In this document: piece after piece, positions 14,001 through 22,769 of the stretch
How positions within the stretch are numbered: position 1 is the stretch's first letter
How the letters are laid out: the number at the start of each line of letters is the position of its first letter
Origin: Gambelia wislizenii
Lineage: Eukaryota; Chordata; Lepidosauria; Squamata; Crotaphytidae
Assembly: GCA_030847615.1 (NCBI GenBank)
Contig: JAUMIR010000005.1
Span: 217,356,645-217,420,644, forward strand
Direction: 5' to 3'
Length of the DNA: 64,000 bases
Position numbers and translations under genes: made by a program
Notes under the pieces: generated by a model
The model's database searches: none
Told to the model about the DNA's origin: nothing
The model's input: the letters and a program-made list of their open reading frames with translations, nothing else

Positions 14001-17000
14001 GGGCAAAAGCATTTGCTGAAATCATTACACAGCACCATCACTTCAAGCTAATTTTGTACCTCCATTGAAAAGAATCTGATAGAATTAGTAAAAAGAGCAA
14101 TTGCTATAAGAGGCGATTTTAGTGGTATGACACATTGGGCTTGTCTACGCGAAGGAAAAAAAATCAGATTGCTCCACAGTAATAGCAAGTCACAGCACCT
14201 GCAACCTGTCTTAATTGTTTTACAGCCCCCATAAATTTTGCATGCCTAGATGAGATGGAGGCTGCAAACTGATTACTTGCATTTTTAAATCTGCCATTTC
14301 CCAACTTTTTTAAAAAAAACATCCTATTTTTATGGTACGCACAAGTGATATTCCACCTTTCCAAAAAAGAGAGAGAAAGAAGATAGCACAAATCCCTGTT
14401 TTATTGCCTTAGTGATCACTCGCTAAGGCTAAAATCCAACATGGTGGCAGTGGGCGCTTGCCCTGTAACCCAGCCCGCCCCCTGTGCTCATCCAGTCAAT
14501 CATGGTTTGCACTTTGTCTTGTATGGGGGAGGGGAATGATTCATGTTGATTTGCTTGTCTTAATGAGCAAAAATGTGCATATCACAGGAGCTTTTTTAAA
14601 AAGTCAGGAGAAGCCGCAAATACTTTTCTCACATAGTTTTTCCTCCTTTTGCCCCGCCCCCCCATTCACAAGACAACAAGACAATGTGGGATCCCATTAA
14701 GACTTGTTTTCTGAGCAAATTCTGTGAGGAGTATTTTCACTGTACAGACAACCCTGTTGTTTAAAAAACCCTCATAGAAAAAGTAAATATATTCATTTGG
14801 TCCATATTTGTCAAAAATATTCAAACATGGTTTTAGGTCTTTGCAATTGTATGATGTGTGGCATTTAATAATCTAAAAAACAAAACAGAAACAGAAACCA
14901 TGCCATTTTTGTAATCCAAACAAAGGGCTTGTCTAAACGATGAAAATACCCCTCATGGAATTTGCTGAGAATTCTATCTGTCTAAACAGAATCCAGCACC
15001 AATCTACACTATTCGGAGGGAGGGGGGTCCAAAATGGCAAAAACAGTGGGGTAAACGCTTTTGCAGATTTCCTGTACTTGTTCACAAACTTAAAGGCGGC
15101 TGCGGATTTTTGCTTGTTTGGACTATTGAACAATAAAAAACTCGAAGGGAAGCACAAAGCTGATTGACCAGGCGAGAGCGGGGGCGAGGTTTGCTAGGAG
15201 GGCAAGCGCCTGATGCCACCATGTAGGATTTTCACCTTAGCGAGTAATCATTAAGGTGATAAAAAGGATCAATATTTTCTGTTTTGCTTTCTTATAAAAT
15301 TGGAGTTTTAGAACTCCAAAAAATTCTGTTTTGCTTTCTTATAAACTTTATCGCACCAGCGCACCTTGGGACGACTTTTTAAAAAAACGCAAACAGCAGC
15401 AGTGAAGAACTAATGCGAGTAAATCACTCATGGTGCCATCAGGAATGCGAGGCTTATGGGGGCTTCCAAGGCCAGAAAAACCATTTGGACATGTTGCTGC
15501 TGCTGCGAGATGCCAATACTACGAGGTATTTGAGATTTTTTCCCCTCGTGTAGATGGGCCCAAAGTTACCCTAATAAGCCATTTTATTAGGCCAGATTAT
15601 TTGAGCAGATACTGAATTAGACAGAGTGGAAGGGGTTTGCTGCTCTCTGAAGTAAATTGGCAGTGCAGCAAGAATGTTCCGTCTTCTGTGCTGCCTTACT
15701 GCATGCTGTTGTCATTCTTCCAATATTCTTCCACTCTGGTTTAGTGGGAAACCAAGGTAAAACCATGTCTTTTTGCTAACAGGTTTTTCTGGTTAGCAAA
15801 AAGATGTGGTTTTACCTCAGTCTCACACAGGAATGGAACAAAAGAGCGGTGATGTCATGCAGTAAGGCAGCACGGAAGACAGAACCTTCCTGCTCCACTG
15901 CTGCTTTACTTCGAAGTGCAGTAAGCCCCAAAGTGTCCCTCCATCAGCTGACGATACCTCTGATGATGCCTCATGTATGCTACAATAGCCACTGATATGC
16001 CTACTGCAGAGCCCCCAGTATGTCCCCAGAAGCTTCTATGGGCATCTTCTACTACTAATGTTTCTATTGGTGGAAGGCCCCTGAAACAGGGTGATTTCAG
16101 AAGTAAGGTGGGAGCAGCCGTGGATCCATTTGAGTCAATGCCTTTTACTAGGAAACCCATGGATTGTATCCTTTAGCTATATCAGACTAATGCTGGCATA
16201 GTTGATTTTCCTCCTTTGCAACCAACTGGAGTGGCAGGGAAAAACAGCACCTCATGTGAAGAAAACTATTGCCCTGGTACTTGCTCTGCCTGGTACAAGC
16301 CCATAGGCCATTGGAAGTAATAAAGCTTCCCTTACATTGTCATTTCTCTTTCAATTGCTCTGACACATTGCAAGGATGATCTCTATCAAGGTTATTGTTG
16401 ATGTTAAGTAGAGAACCACTTGCCATAATAATGGTCAGGAAAATACAGACCACTGACAGGAAAGCAATAAGTCAACACAGAGTTCTAAGATCATAGTGTA
16501 CAGCCTCGCACATAGCTTATTCTTAATCTTTAACAGATGCAAAGGAGTCAGTGAACTATTCAGCAAGCTATATTGCAATGTATAGGTGACTAACAATTGG
16601 GCTTAAACATTAACTTCTGCTATATAGAAAAATAGATAAATCAGCATAAGTTCAAATAGATCTTAAACCAGTGAGGTATCTTGGTATCTTTCTAACAGGA
16701 TAGATTATCTTTATCTATGTCAAAGCAGATTCTCAAGTAAGATATAAAATGATTTTATGAGTTCATCAAAATTGAAAATTTCATAGTTAGATAAAGTTGC
16801 TATCATAAAATTGAGTGTATTATTAAAGGGTAGGGGATTGTTTGAAAAATATTTTTTTGTTGTTGTACCAGATTCTAAAATATAGCAGAAATCACTTGCA
16901 GATCCTTTATGAAAAGGTTACAAATCTTATGTAGGCACAAAAAGTACAAAGCTTAATGAAGCATTAACACCTCGTGTTCTTGGTGTAGCATGAAGTCAAA

Positions 17001-20000
17001 GGAGAATAGTGGCACTTCTTGTCCAATTGTTTTTCTGTTATGACAAGATTGTGTGTGTGTGTGTGTGTGCGCGCACACACATACACACACACACACACCT
17101 TCTAGTCATCTGTCTACTTATGGTGACCCCATGAATTTCTTATGGTTTTCTTAGGTGGTTAGAGGTGGTTTTGCCAGTTCCTTCCTCTAAAATATAGCCT
17201 ACAGCACCTGGTGTTCACTGGTGGTCTCTCATCAAAGTGCTACCCAAGGCTGAGCCTGCTTAGCTTCCAAGATGAGACAGGATCTGGTGCTGATTAAAAT
17301 GTGATTCATGATGACAAGCATTTTCCTTCAGACAGGACTGCTACTTCATTTACCATTGTCTTCTATTATTAAATAGAAATATGATTAAAATGGAATCTAA
17401 TTTAGAAATAAAAAAATAAAATCTTAGATATATTATGTGAAATTAATCAGTTTTGCAATATTCATTATTTTGATCTGTAAATGATGTTACCTCTTTATTC
17501 AGTACACAGACATGAACTCTTCAAGAAACATGTTCATCTTTGGATTTTCAATATTCACGGGTTTGACAGTTCCATACTGGGTACAGAATAATACACAAAT
17601 ACTGGAAACAGGTACACAGAGAGGCTGTGGCTTTTTTGATGCATCATCGTTCATCTGAAGTAAAGGTTAGGATAGAGAAGTAATTAGAAATGTGGCTTAC
17701 TAAAAAGACCAGTGGAGTTCCCAGGGATTAGCTTTCAGTGGCTTCAGTTGCATGTCAATATACCTGAATGAGCACATTTTAATAGATTTGTTGTTCAGGC
17801 TAGGATGTTCCTGCATTATCTCAAACGATAAGCTCATCCATTTACAAAGCATGTTAAATCAATATATGGAGCAGAAAGAATGATAGTCCCAGCCCTCCAT
17901 CACTTTCTCCCTCACTCTACTCACATGGAAAGTAAGGAGTCTGAATAGGAATGTTTTGCCTACATTTGGGTACTCTCCATGGAACTCAGAACCCTGCTTT
18001 ATTTTTTGAGACTGACAGAACTGTACAGTAGATGGGGCTGGGGCTTACAAGCTTGCCGCTTCCCCCATTGATTCAACATGCTTTGTAAATAAGTGACTAG
18101 GGCTAGAGATTTTGTCTTGAGATGTCTGCTGATAGCACTTCAAACTCCCTCCTGTTCTAATGAGCACGATTATCCATGCTGACCTCTTTGGGGCAGATAC
18201 ATGGTGCAGGCCCATTTCAGTAGCCAGTTAACACACGTATAGTCTGTGAATTTCACCCAATAGGTTTAAATTGCAAGATTCACTATAATGACAACTTTAT
18301 GTCTTGGGCAATTTATACTTAGTATCATTATCATTAAAGAAAGCTGGGCAGGTAACTCATGGAGATGATACATTGACTGTGCAGTGCACAGACTTTGGAC
18401 CCCATCACACTACACTGTTATGGTACTATTATTCCACTTTAACTGCCATGGTAACATTGGAGATTATCAGACGCGCTAAATATGATGTTATTTTGATGCC
18501 AGGAGATTGCTAAAGGGCTTCCTTTTGAGACAACATCGTTCCCCTCTCGTTATGCACCCGTGCTGCTGCCATTCTGCTGGCACTGCTTTTTATTCATGGG
18601 CTAAGCCGTCAATAAATTTCCCATTCTGTTTTTGTAACTGAATGTCCTGCAAGTGAAAAGGTACCCCGTTATGCTGGCATGATCCCAGCATCAGTGGGAG
18701 GTCTGTACTAGAGCACTTCCTGGTGAGATTGGGACATCCAGATAACATCCCTGGGTTACTTGTAATGTTTTAAGTGTGTTTTTGTGCTTGCTGTCACTTT
18801 TAGCTTTGTATTTTTAAAAAATTTCCCGTGTTCTCATCCTCTCACGAGAACGGGCAGGATTTCATTCCAGGAAGTGAAGGGAGCTCTGTTAGAGCTCCGT
18901 TCACTTCTGGGCTGCCCTGAAGATGCATCTAAAGGTAGGTCTGAAACTTTTTGTTCTTGTTGTGGGTCAGGGATGGGAGGGGGAGAGGAGATTGTGGGAC
19001 AGGAACGCTTTTTTCGTTCCTGTCTGAAAATCTTCATTGTATGGAATCCTGGGATTTGCAGTTTAGGGAAGGGCTTTTAGAATCCTCAGCCAGAGAGCTC
19101 TTGGGCCTCACTAAACTACAGGCCCAGAATTCTACAGAATGTTGCCATGGCAGTTAAAGTGGTATAATAGTGCTATAACAATGTAGTGTGATAGTGCCTT
19201 TCCTTGTACTGTTATGGTTTAGAGGAAGAAGAAAATCAGCTGAGTATGAGAGAGAGAGCGTCCATCAATAGCCAACAGCCATAGCCCAAAGTACAGCCTT
19301 CATCCTGTCAGATACTGGGAGTTTAATGATAAGAGATTAAGTCTCAGGGTTGGGGAAGGCAGGATATATATGAATAAAATAATAAAGCCAATCATAATTG
19401 TTTCTAGAGAGATGTTTGCTGTATGTGTGTCTTGATGTTTTCCATCATTGTATGCCTAGTTGATAATCCTCATGCATCCATTTAACAGAATGTCGAGCTT
19501 GATGGACCAGTGGTTTGACTCATCAGGGCAATTCATATCATCCTACATTCCCTTTGTGTTTCTTAAAACTCTGTGCATGGGAAATGCATACAGTAATCTG
19601 GGCAGTGATCCTGGCATTGACAATGGCATCCATTTGAGTGGTTGCAACACAGTTTCACATGATTCACACTAAAGCTGGTTTTAGTGTCAGATAAATGTCC
19701 TAGGTTAATTGGGGGAGTGGGCTGGTGGGAAGGGGGAGTTCTTGCTGTTCTGATTATTTGACAAATGAATTCTGTTTCTAGGAATTGTACAACTGGACCA
19801 AGTGATCCAGGTGCTGCTAACTACAGGCATGTTTGTGGGGGGATTCCTGGGTTTTCTTCTCGATAATACTATTCCAGGTAGGAGTTATGATCACTTAGTT
19901 TTCTTGACTTAGATGTATGCATTCATTTCTAAAATTGTACTAATACAGGTAAAGCTGCATTTGTCTGCCAGTATTTTAAGCCTCAAAGCCTCTTTGGAAT

Positions 20001-22769
20001 AAGTCTGAGATCACAGTCCTGATAAGAAATAAAATCCTTGTGTACTCTCTAGCTGCACCATTGATGCAGTAATGCTTGGACTGTGTCAGAACATCATTTC
20101 CATGAGTGGCTCCTACACGACTGGACCTACCCTTGAACTGATCAACCAGTAGGGTTGTTCTAAGTGGCAAAGAGCTTGTTGGCTTCAGGCTTAGAGAGGC
20201 CAGGAGTGGAGTCCTCAGTCCTCTACTGTGATAATTTGGCTGTACACATTGAAAAGAAAGTTGCTCATATTCTCTCAGAACATGATGTCACAGTTACAGT
20301 AATATCTGAGGAGGTGCCCTGAGTATCATCTAATCAGATTTATTGGAATCAGTTTCAAGACACTTGAATTGGTCCACCTCACCACATGATATTGCCCCCT
20401 GCTTATCTTGGCTGGTAAGTTCTGGCTGGGTCCAGGTGGTACTAAATACCTCATTATGTCAGGGGGTGGTACTGGATACTTTGAAAGAGCTGGTGGTGCA
20501 TCCTCTCTAGAAGAGAACTTTTCCAGGCTCAGGAGTATGTGAAAACTACTGATCAATTGCAGACATCCCTTTATGGAGCAAGGTGCTCAAGCTTTTGAAA
20601 GAAACAGATCATCTATAAACATTTCAGTTGGGTTGCAGGTTATGGGTTGGTACTGAAACAGTCCTAGCTACCTGACTGATGTCCTACTCTTTCTGAGTGA
20701 GTTGGATACTGAAAGTACATTGATGACACCTAACTCCTGATCATGAGAGGCAGATGATGACGCTGCAGCCATTTAAAAGGAGCCAAGAGGATGGGCATAA
20801 GCCATGCTGGGTGTATGTAATGAGAAGGAGCAGGGCTACCACCAAAACACTGCTGAGAGCTCTGATTGGTTCAGAATCTAGGCTGCACAGGCATAGGAAT
20901 GTCCCATTTGTGTGAGTCACAGAGACCACGAAGAAATACAGTTTTTGAAGTAGTGCCTGAATGCTTTAGTGGGTTGAATGAGGGCAAATAAACTGAATCT
21001 GAATCCTGACAAGAGGCTATGGGTTGGTGATTCTTAAGTCTAGCAATTAGATAAGCACCCTGTTTTGGATGGGGTTGTGCTCCCCCTGAATGAACAGGTG
21101 TGTTGCTTGAAAGTACTCCTGGTTCCATTTCTCTCACTAAAAATCCAGATAAACTCTGTGGCTTGGAGTTTCCAAGACCAGCTTCAGCTGGGATGCTGGC
21201 TACAGCCTTTCCTAGACAGGGAGACGTCAGCCACAGTAGTTCATGCACTGGTACTTTCCTGATTAGACTACAGCAAGGTACTACACATAGGCTGCTGTGC
21301 GGGCTGCAGCTAGTGCAAAATTCAGCAGATAGACTGCTGGCACAAGTGCCTTGTAGAAACGATATGTTACTGGTTCTGCACTGGCTGTCAATATGCTTCT
21401 GTTCTGAGTTCAAGGTGCTGGCACTGGCATATAAAGCCTAAACAGATGGAGACCTCAGTATGTAAAGGAGCAACTCTCCCTACATATATACCTTTCTAAG
21501 TACTGGGATTCTATGTCTCATCAATGAGAGCAATACATTATGTGGATATGCGGGAGAGAGCCTTCTCGGCTGTCATATCCTGACTGTGGAATACCTTCCT
21601 TTGGGAGGTCTGATTGGCACCAGTCCCAGCTTCATTTTGGTGCCAAGATTTTTTTTAAAACCTGGCTCTTCGTCAGAGCTTTTGAGACCTAGGGATCATG
21701 ACCTGACTAGGTTGTGGAGCTTTTATTGTTGTTTATTGTCTTTATACCACCTTGAAATCTTTTGATAACAAACAAGCAAACCAGCCATCAACTACAGGTA
21801 TGCACACATCCTGACCACAAAGTCAACACCTGCAGTGAGGGTGGTGCCAAGTCTTCAAGAGATTCCTTCAGTTGGGCCCAGTCTACCTGTTGGACCAAAT
21901 GAATGGTGACCCAGATTTATAGTAACTCCCAAGCAGCCAAAATAACATTTAAAGATTCCCACTGATACAGTACAAGAAATCTGTATTCAGAGCTGAAGAA
22001 AGAGAGGGCGTGTCAACCTTTGATTGAAATCGGGCTGTTTTCTGTTATGGATGCTGAGGGTACAATTGCATTTGTGTTTTGTCCCGTTTCCCCCTCTTTT
22101 TGCAGAAAGTCACAATCAAAATCACTTGATTGTTTCATTAAGGCAATTAGCATGACAGAACTCCATTTTTCTGTCATGGAGTTCAATGTACTATGGAGTT
22201 ACGTGCATTATAGGACATCTTGTGTTGTATGCATATTCAGAAATAAAGAATGTAAAGAATACAGTTTTGTCACTTTTTAGAATCTTGTTATATCTGAGAA
22301 TTGCTTTGCTAGAACAAGTTGTTTATTGTGAATGACCATTGAATTTCTCTCTCAGTCTGAAATGGTGTATCTAGTATGTGTAAAGATTGTGCTTTTGATG
22401 GCACCAGAGGAAATATTACTTACAAGAGGGATGACATGGCTTTGTGTATATTATGGCTTTCTTTATGAGCCTGTGCTAACCAGCTTGTTGTTTTCCTTGG
22501 TAGGAAGCAAGGAAGAACGAGGAATTGTGGCGTGGAAAGAGGGTTATAAGGAGGAATCTGATGATACTGTGAATACTTCAGGCGTTTACGACTTGCCCTT
22601 TGGAATTGGTTCCAAGTTCTGTGCTGCTAACTGGTTTAAGTACCTCCCAATGTGTCCCAAACAACCAGCAAGTCACAGTGCCAAGGAACACAACAGTTAT
22701 GCACAAGAGGCAAACAGAAAAAATTATTCAGAAAGGGACACAGAAATGACTGTTGACACAAAGATATAA
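4878..22769 (+). CDS. SLC23A4: SLC23A4-type sodium-dependent nucleobase transporter, 9 exons, 5' end missing
   Basis: Nine exons (4878-5037, 5760-5941, 8648-8768, 11138-11294, 11906-12159, 13339-13503, 17503-17611, 19782-19877, 22504-22769) all have AG/GT borders and compatible phases; joined they give 1510 nt, about 503 residues, with no internal stop. The protein reads like the NAT/SLC23 family (14-helix membrane transporters; SVCT1/2 move ascorbate, SLC23A4/SNBT1 moves uracil and other nucleobases with sodium). Family landmarks: [52 protein letters not shown]. The NAT signature [10 protein letters not shown] starts with Glu, as in nucleobase carriers, whereas the vertebrate ascorbate carriers have Pro; this and the STRA8/WDR91 neighbours favour SLC23A4 over SLC23A1/2. 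Family length is about 600, so roughly 100 N-terminal residues are missing; I searched 1-4877 and did not recognise them. Human SLC23A4 is a pseudogene; this copy looks intact as far as visible. Confidence 0.9.
5201..5691. mobile_element. MITE with TAGGGCTTGTCTACA-type ends
   Basis: Begins TAGGGCTTGTCTACATTGG and ends with the inverted TCTAGACAAGCCT. No transposase frame inside. It lies in the intron between exons a and b, ending about 70 bases before exon b. No clear target duplication. Confidence 0.6.
5760..5941 (+). CDS. SLC23A4: SLC23A4 exon b
   Basis: Acceptor TTCCAG before 5760, donor GTAAGT after 5941; 60 codons plus two bases. It reads [19 protein letters not shown], then [20 protein letters not shown] and GQHWGVAA, matching the membrane segments of SLC23 proteins around the GPLTxxPT motif. 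The start at 5760 is the splice border; reading further upstream in frame runs into intron. Confidence 0.92.
6492..6585 (-). mobile_element. SINE 3' end with AAC tail, minus strand
   Basis: GTTGTTGTTGTGTGCCTTCA and the following ACTTATGGCGACCCTA are the complement of the SINE 3' end. Confidence 0.8.
6640..6840 (+). mobile_element. reptile LINE 3' UTR-type repeat fragment
   Basis: Contains GCAGCCACCAAGAAGGCCCT and GGTGGTGGGACAGAGAGA, which recur in decayed form at 40020-40270. This GC-rich phrase is common in lizard LINE ends. Non-coding. Confidence 0.5.
7169..7396 (+). mobile_element. Tigger/MER2-like MITE
   Basis: The phrase GGTTCCAGGATCCCCCGTG, ATACCAAAATCCATGGATG and the mirrored CATGGATGGTTGAATCCATG with an end GAGGGCTGACTGTA is the terminal layout of Tigger-type short elements. 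Related copies lie at 31127-31383, 44432-45395 and 45928-46157. Confidence 0.7.
7492..7727 (+). mobile_element. tRNA-headed SINE, full length, AAC/AGC tail
   Basis: The head GAGCCAGTGTGGTGTAGTAG has a box A-like promoter segment and GGTTTCAAATCC a box B-like one; the body runs through CATGGAAACCCACTG and GAGGAAGGCAAAGGCAA; the end is ACTTGAAGGCACACAACAGC. Copies of this SINE, whole or partial, occur at least nine times in the window. Confidence 0.88.
8648..8768 (+). CDS. SLC23A4: SLC23A4 exon c
   Basis: Acceptor CACCTTAG before 8648 and donor GTAAGT after 8768. One base completes an Ile codon shared with the previous exon; 40 codons follow. It reads [20 protein letters not shown] and ends LFQIFP, equal to the LFSQYLRN...KMFP segment of SVCT1. 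Phase 0 end. Confidence 0.92.
9001..9240. mobile_element. palindromic MITE with TGGGATTTGTAGTTT core
   Basis: The left arm has GGAATCCTGGGATTTGTAGT and the right arm its complement ACTACAAATCCCAGGATTCC. Ends are CCACACAGCA.../...TGTGTAGTGTGGG. Same core as the elements at 18396, 34921, 48342, 59915, 61970 and 62641. Confidence 0.7.
11138..11294 (+). CDS. SLC23A4: SLC23A4 exon d
   Basis: Acceptor CTCTCTAG before 11138, donor GTAAGG after 11294. 52 codons plus one base. It reads [20 protein letters not shown] followed by a polar loop with the [14 protein letters not shown] segment and PWFRFPYP, the counterpart of YGFQARTDARGDI...PWIRIPYP in SVCT1. Confidence 0.92.
11906..12159 (+). CDS. SLC23A4: SLC23A4 exon e with the NAT signature
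   Basis: Acceptor ATATACAG before 11906, donor GTAAGT after 12159; two bases plus 84 codons. It carries QWGVPT, the conserved [18 protein letters not shown] segment, [10 protein letters not shown], and at the very end the signature [10 protein letters not shown]. This is the substrate-binding core of NAT proteins and the best conserved exon in the gene. Confidence 0.95.
12130..12159 (+). other. SLC23A4: NAT family signature motif, nucleobase type
   Basis: The ten codons read [10 protein letters not shown] and fit the family pattern [QEP]-N-x-G-x4-T-[RKG]. In family knowledge, Gln or Glu at position 1 goes with nucleobase transport and Pro with ascorbate transport in SVCT1/2. Glu here therefore predicts nucleobase rather than vitamin C transport; the substrate is inferred, not shown. 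Confidence 0.85.
12818..12990 (-). mobile_element. second SINE type, minus strand
   Basis: CTGTTGCTGTTATGTGCC tail complement followed by AAGTTGGCTTTGACTTATGG and CTGCTCAGGTCTTG. The same body appears at 30190-30335. It differs from the main SINE after the first 40 bases. Confidence 0.6.
13339..13503 (+). CDS. SLC23A4: SLC23A4 exon f
   Basis: Acceptor CAACACAG before 13339, donor GTAAGA after 13503; exactly 55 codons in phase 0. It reads [20 protein letters not shown], then [20 protein letters not shown] and [12 protein letters not shown], equal to the GSRRVVQ...IGKF.ALFASLPDPILGGMF...GLSNLQ stretch of SVCT1. Confidence 0.94.
14137..14754 (+). mobile_element. foldback-forming DNA element, copy A
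   Basis: Begins GGGCTTGTCTACGCGAAGG and ends TTTTCACTGTACAGACAACCC, an imperfect inverted terminal repeat. Interior landmarks: CGCTAAGGCTAAAATCCAAC, ATGGTGGCAGTGGGCGCTTG. No transposase frame. It lies in the SLC23A4 intron between exons f and g, facing copy B. Confidence 0.7.
14925..15561 (-). mobile_element. foldback-forming DNA element, copy B (inverted)
   Basis: Complement of copy A over its full length: starts GGGCTTGTCTAAACGATG, ends CTCGTGTAGATGGGCCC, and contains the complement of the CTAAGGTGAAAATCC and CATGGTGGCATCAGGCGCTT blocks. Separated from copy A by about 170 bases, so the intron transcript can form a long hairpin. Confidence 0.7.
15632..15929. mobile_element. palindromic MITE, about 150-bp arms
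   Basis: The left arm (GTAAAACCATGTCTTTTTGC) and right arm (GCAAAAAGATGTGGTTTTAC) pair across a short centre near 15787; outer ends GGGGTTTGCTGC and the complement GCAGTAAGCCCC. A second copy with diverged sequence is at 41452-41755. Confidence 0.75.
17051..17098. repeat. (GT)n-(CA)n inverted microsatellite
   Basis: A GT run passes through GCGCGC into a CA run, so it is self-complementary; it adjoins a SINE. Confidence 0.9.
17099..17300 (-). mobile_element. 5S rRNA-derived SINE, minus strand
   Basis: The segment at 17222-17285 (GGTCTCTCATCAAAGTGCTA, then GCCTGCTTAGCTTCCAAGAT) is the complement of the internal promoter part of vertebrate 5S rRNA with substitutions. 5S-headed SINEs exist in vertebrates; this copy is about 250 bases from exon g of SLC23A4. 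It is not a functional 5S gene. Confidence 0.65.
17503..17611 (+). CDS. SLC23A4: SLC23A4 exon g
   Basis: Acceptor TTATTCAG before 17503, donor GTACAC after 17611; 36 codons plus one base. It reads [20 protein letters not shown], then [17 protein letters not shown], equal to [21 protein letters not shown] of SVCT1. The preceding 4-kb intron holds two inverted copies of one transposon family. Confidence 0.93.
18396..19198. mobile_element. 800-bp DNA element with ~55-bp terminal inverted repeats
   Basis: The left end (ATCACACTACACTGTTATGG, then CCACTTTAACTGCCATGG) pairs with the right end (CCATGGCAGTTAAAGTGG ... TGTAGTGTGATAG). The interior around 18830-19040 shares sequence with the element at 34921-35634 on the other strand, including AGAGCTCCGTTCACTTC. 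No transposase seen. Confidence 0.75.
19782..19877 (+). CDS. SLC23A4: SLC23A4 exon h
   Basis: Acceptor GTTTCTAG before 19782, donor GTAGGA after 19877; 31 codons between split Gly codons on both sides. It reads [20 protein letters not shown] and FLLDNTIP, equal to [20 protein letters not shown]...ILDNTVPG of SVCT1. Confidence 0.93.
20380..21760 (+). mobile_element. L2/CR1-type LINE reverse transcriptase remnant
   Basis: Frame-broken translations preserve the line LNPDK..., [29 protein letters not shown] and [22 protein letters not shown], the hallmark C-terminal RT text of L2-like LINEs, followed by a 3' UTR near 21560-21760. It is a decayed plus-strand copy in the last intron of SLC23A4. 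Confidence 0.8.
22504..22769 (+). CDS. SLC23A4: SLC23A4 last coding exon, with stop
   Basis: Acceptor TTGGTAG before 22504; the frame runs through [14 protein letters not shown] and [20 protein letters not shown] to a TAA at 22767-22769. The SxEERG and YDFPIG-like blocks and the following KYxPxCP segment match the family C-terminus; the last 40 residues are polar, cytoplasmic and divergent. I see no clear AATAAA signal in the 900 bases after the stop, so the 3' UTR end is not set. Confidence 0.93.

Noticed and set aside
17222..17285. possible 5S rRNA gene
   Set aside because: Only the internal part is present, diverged, and fused to a SINE body.
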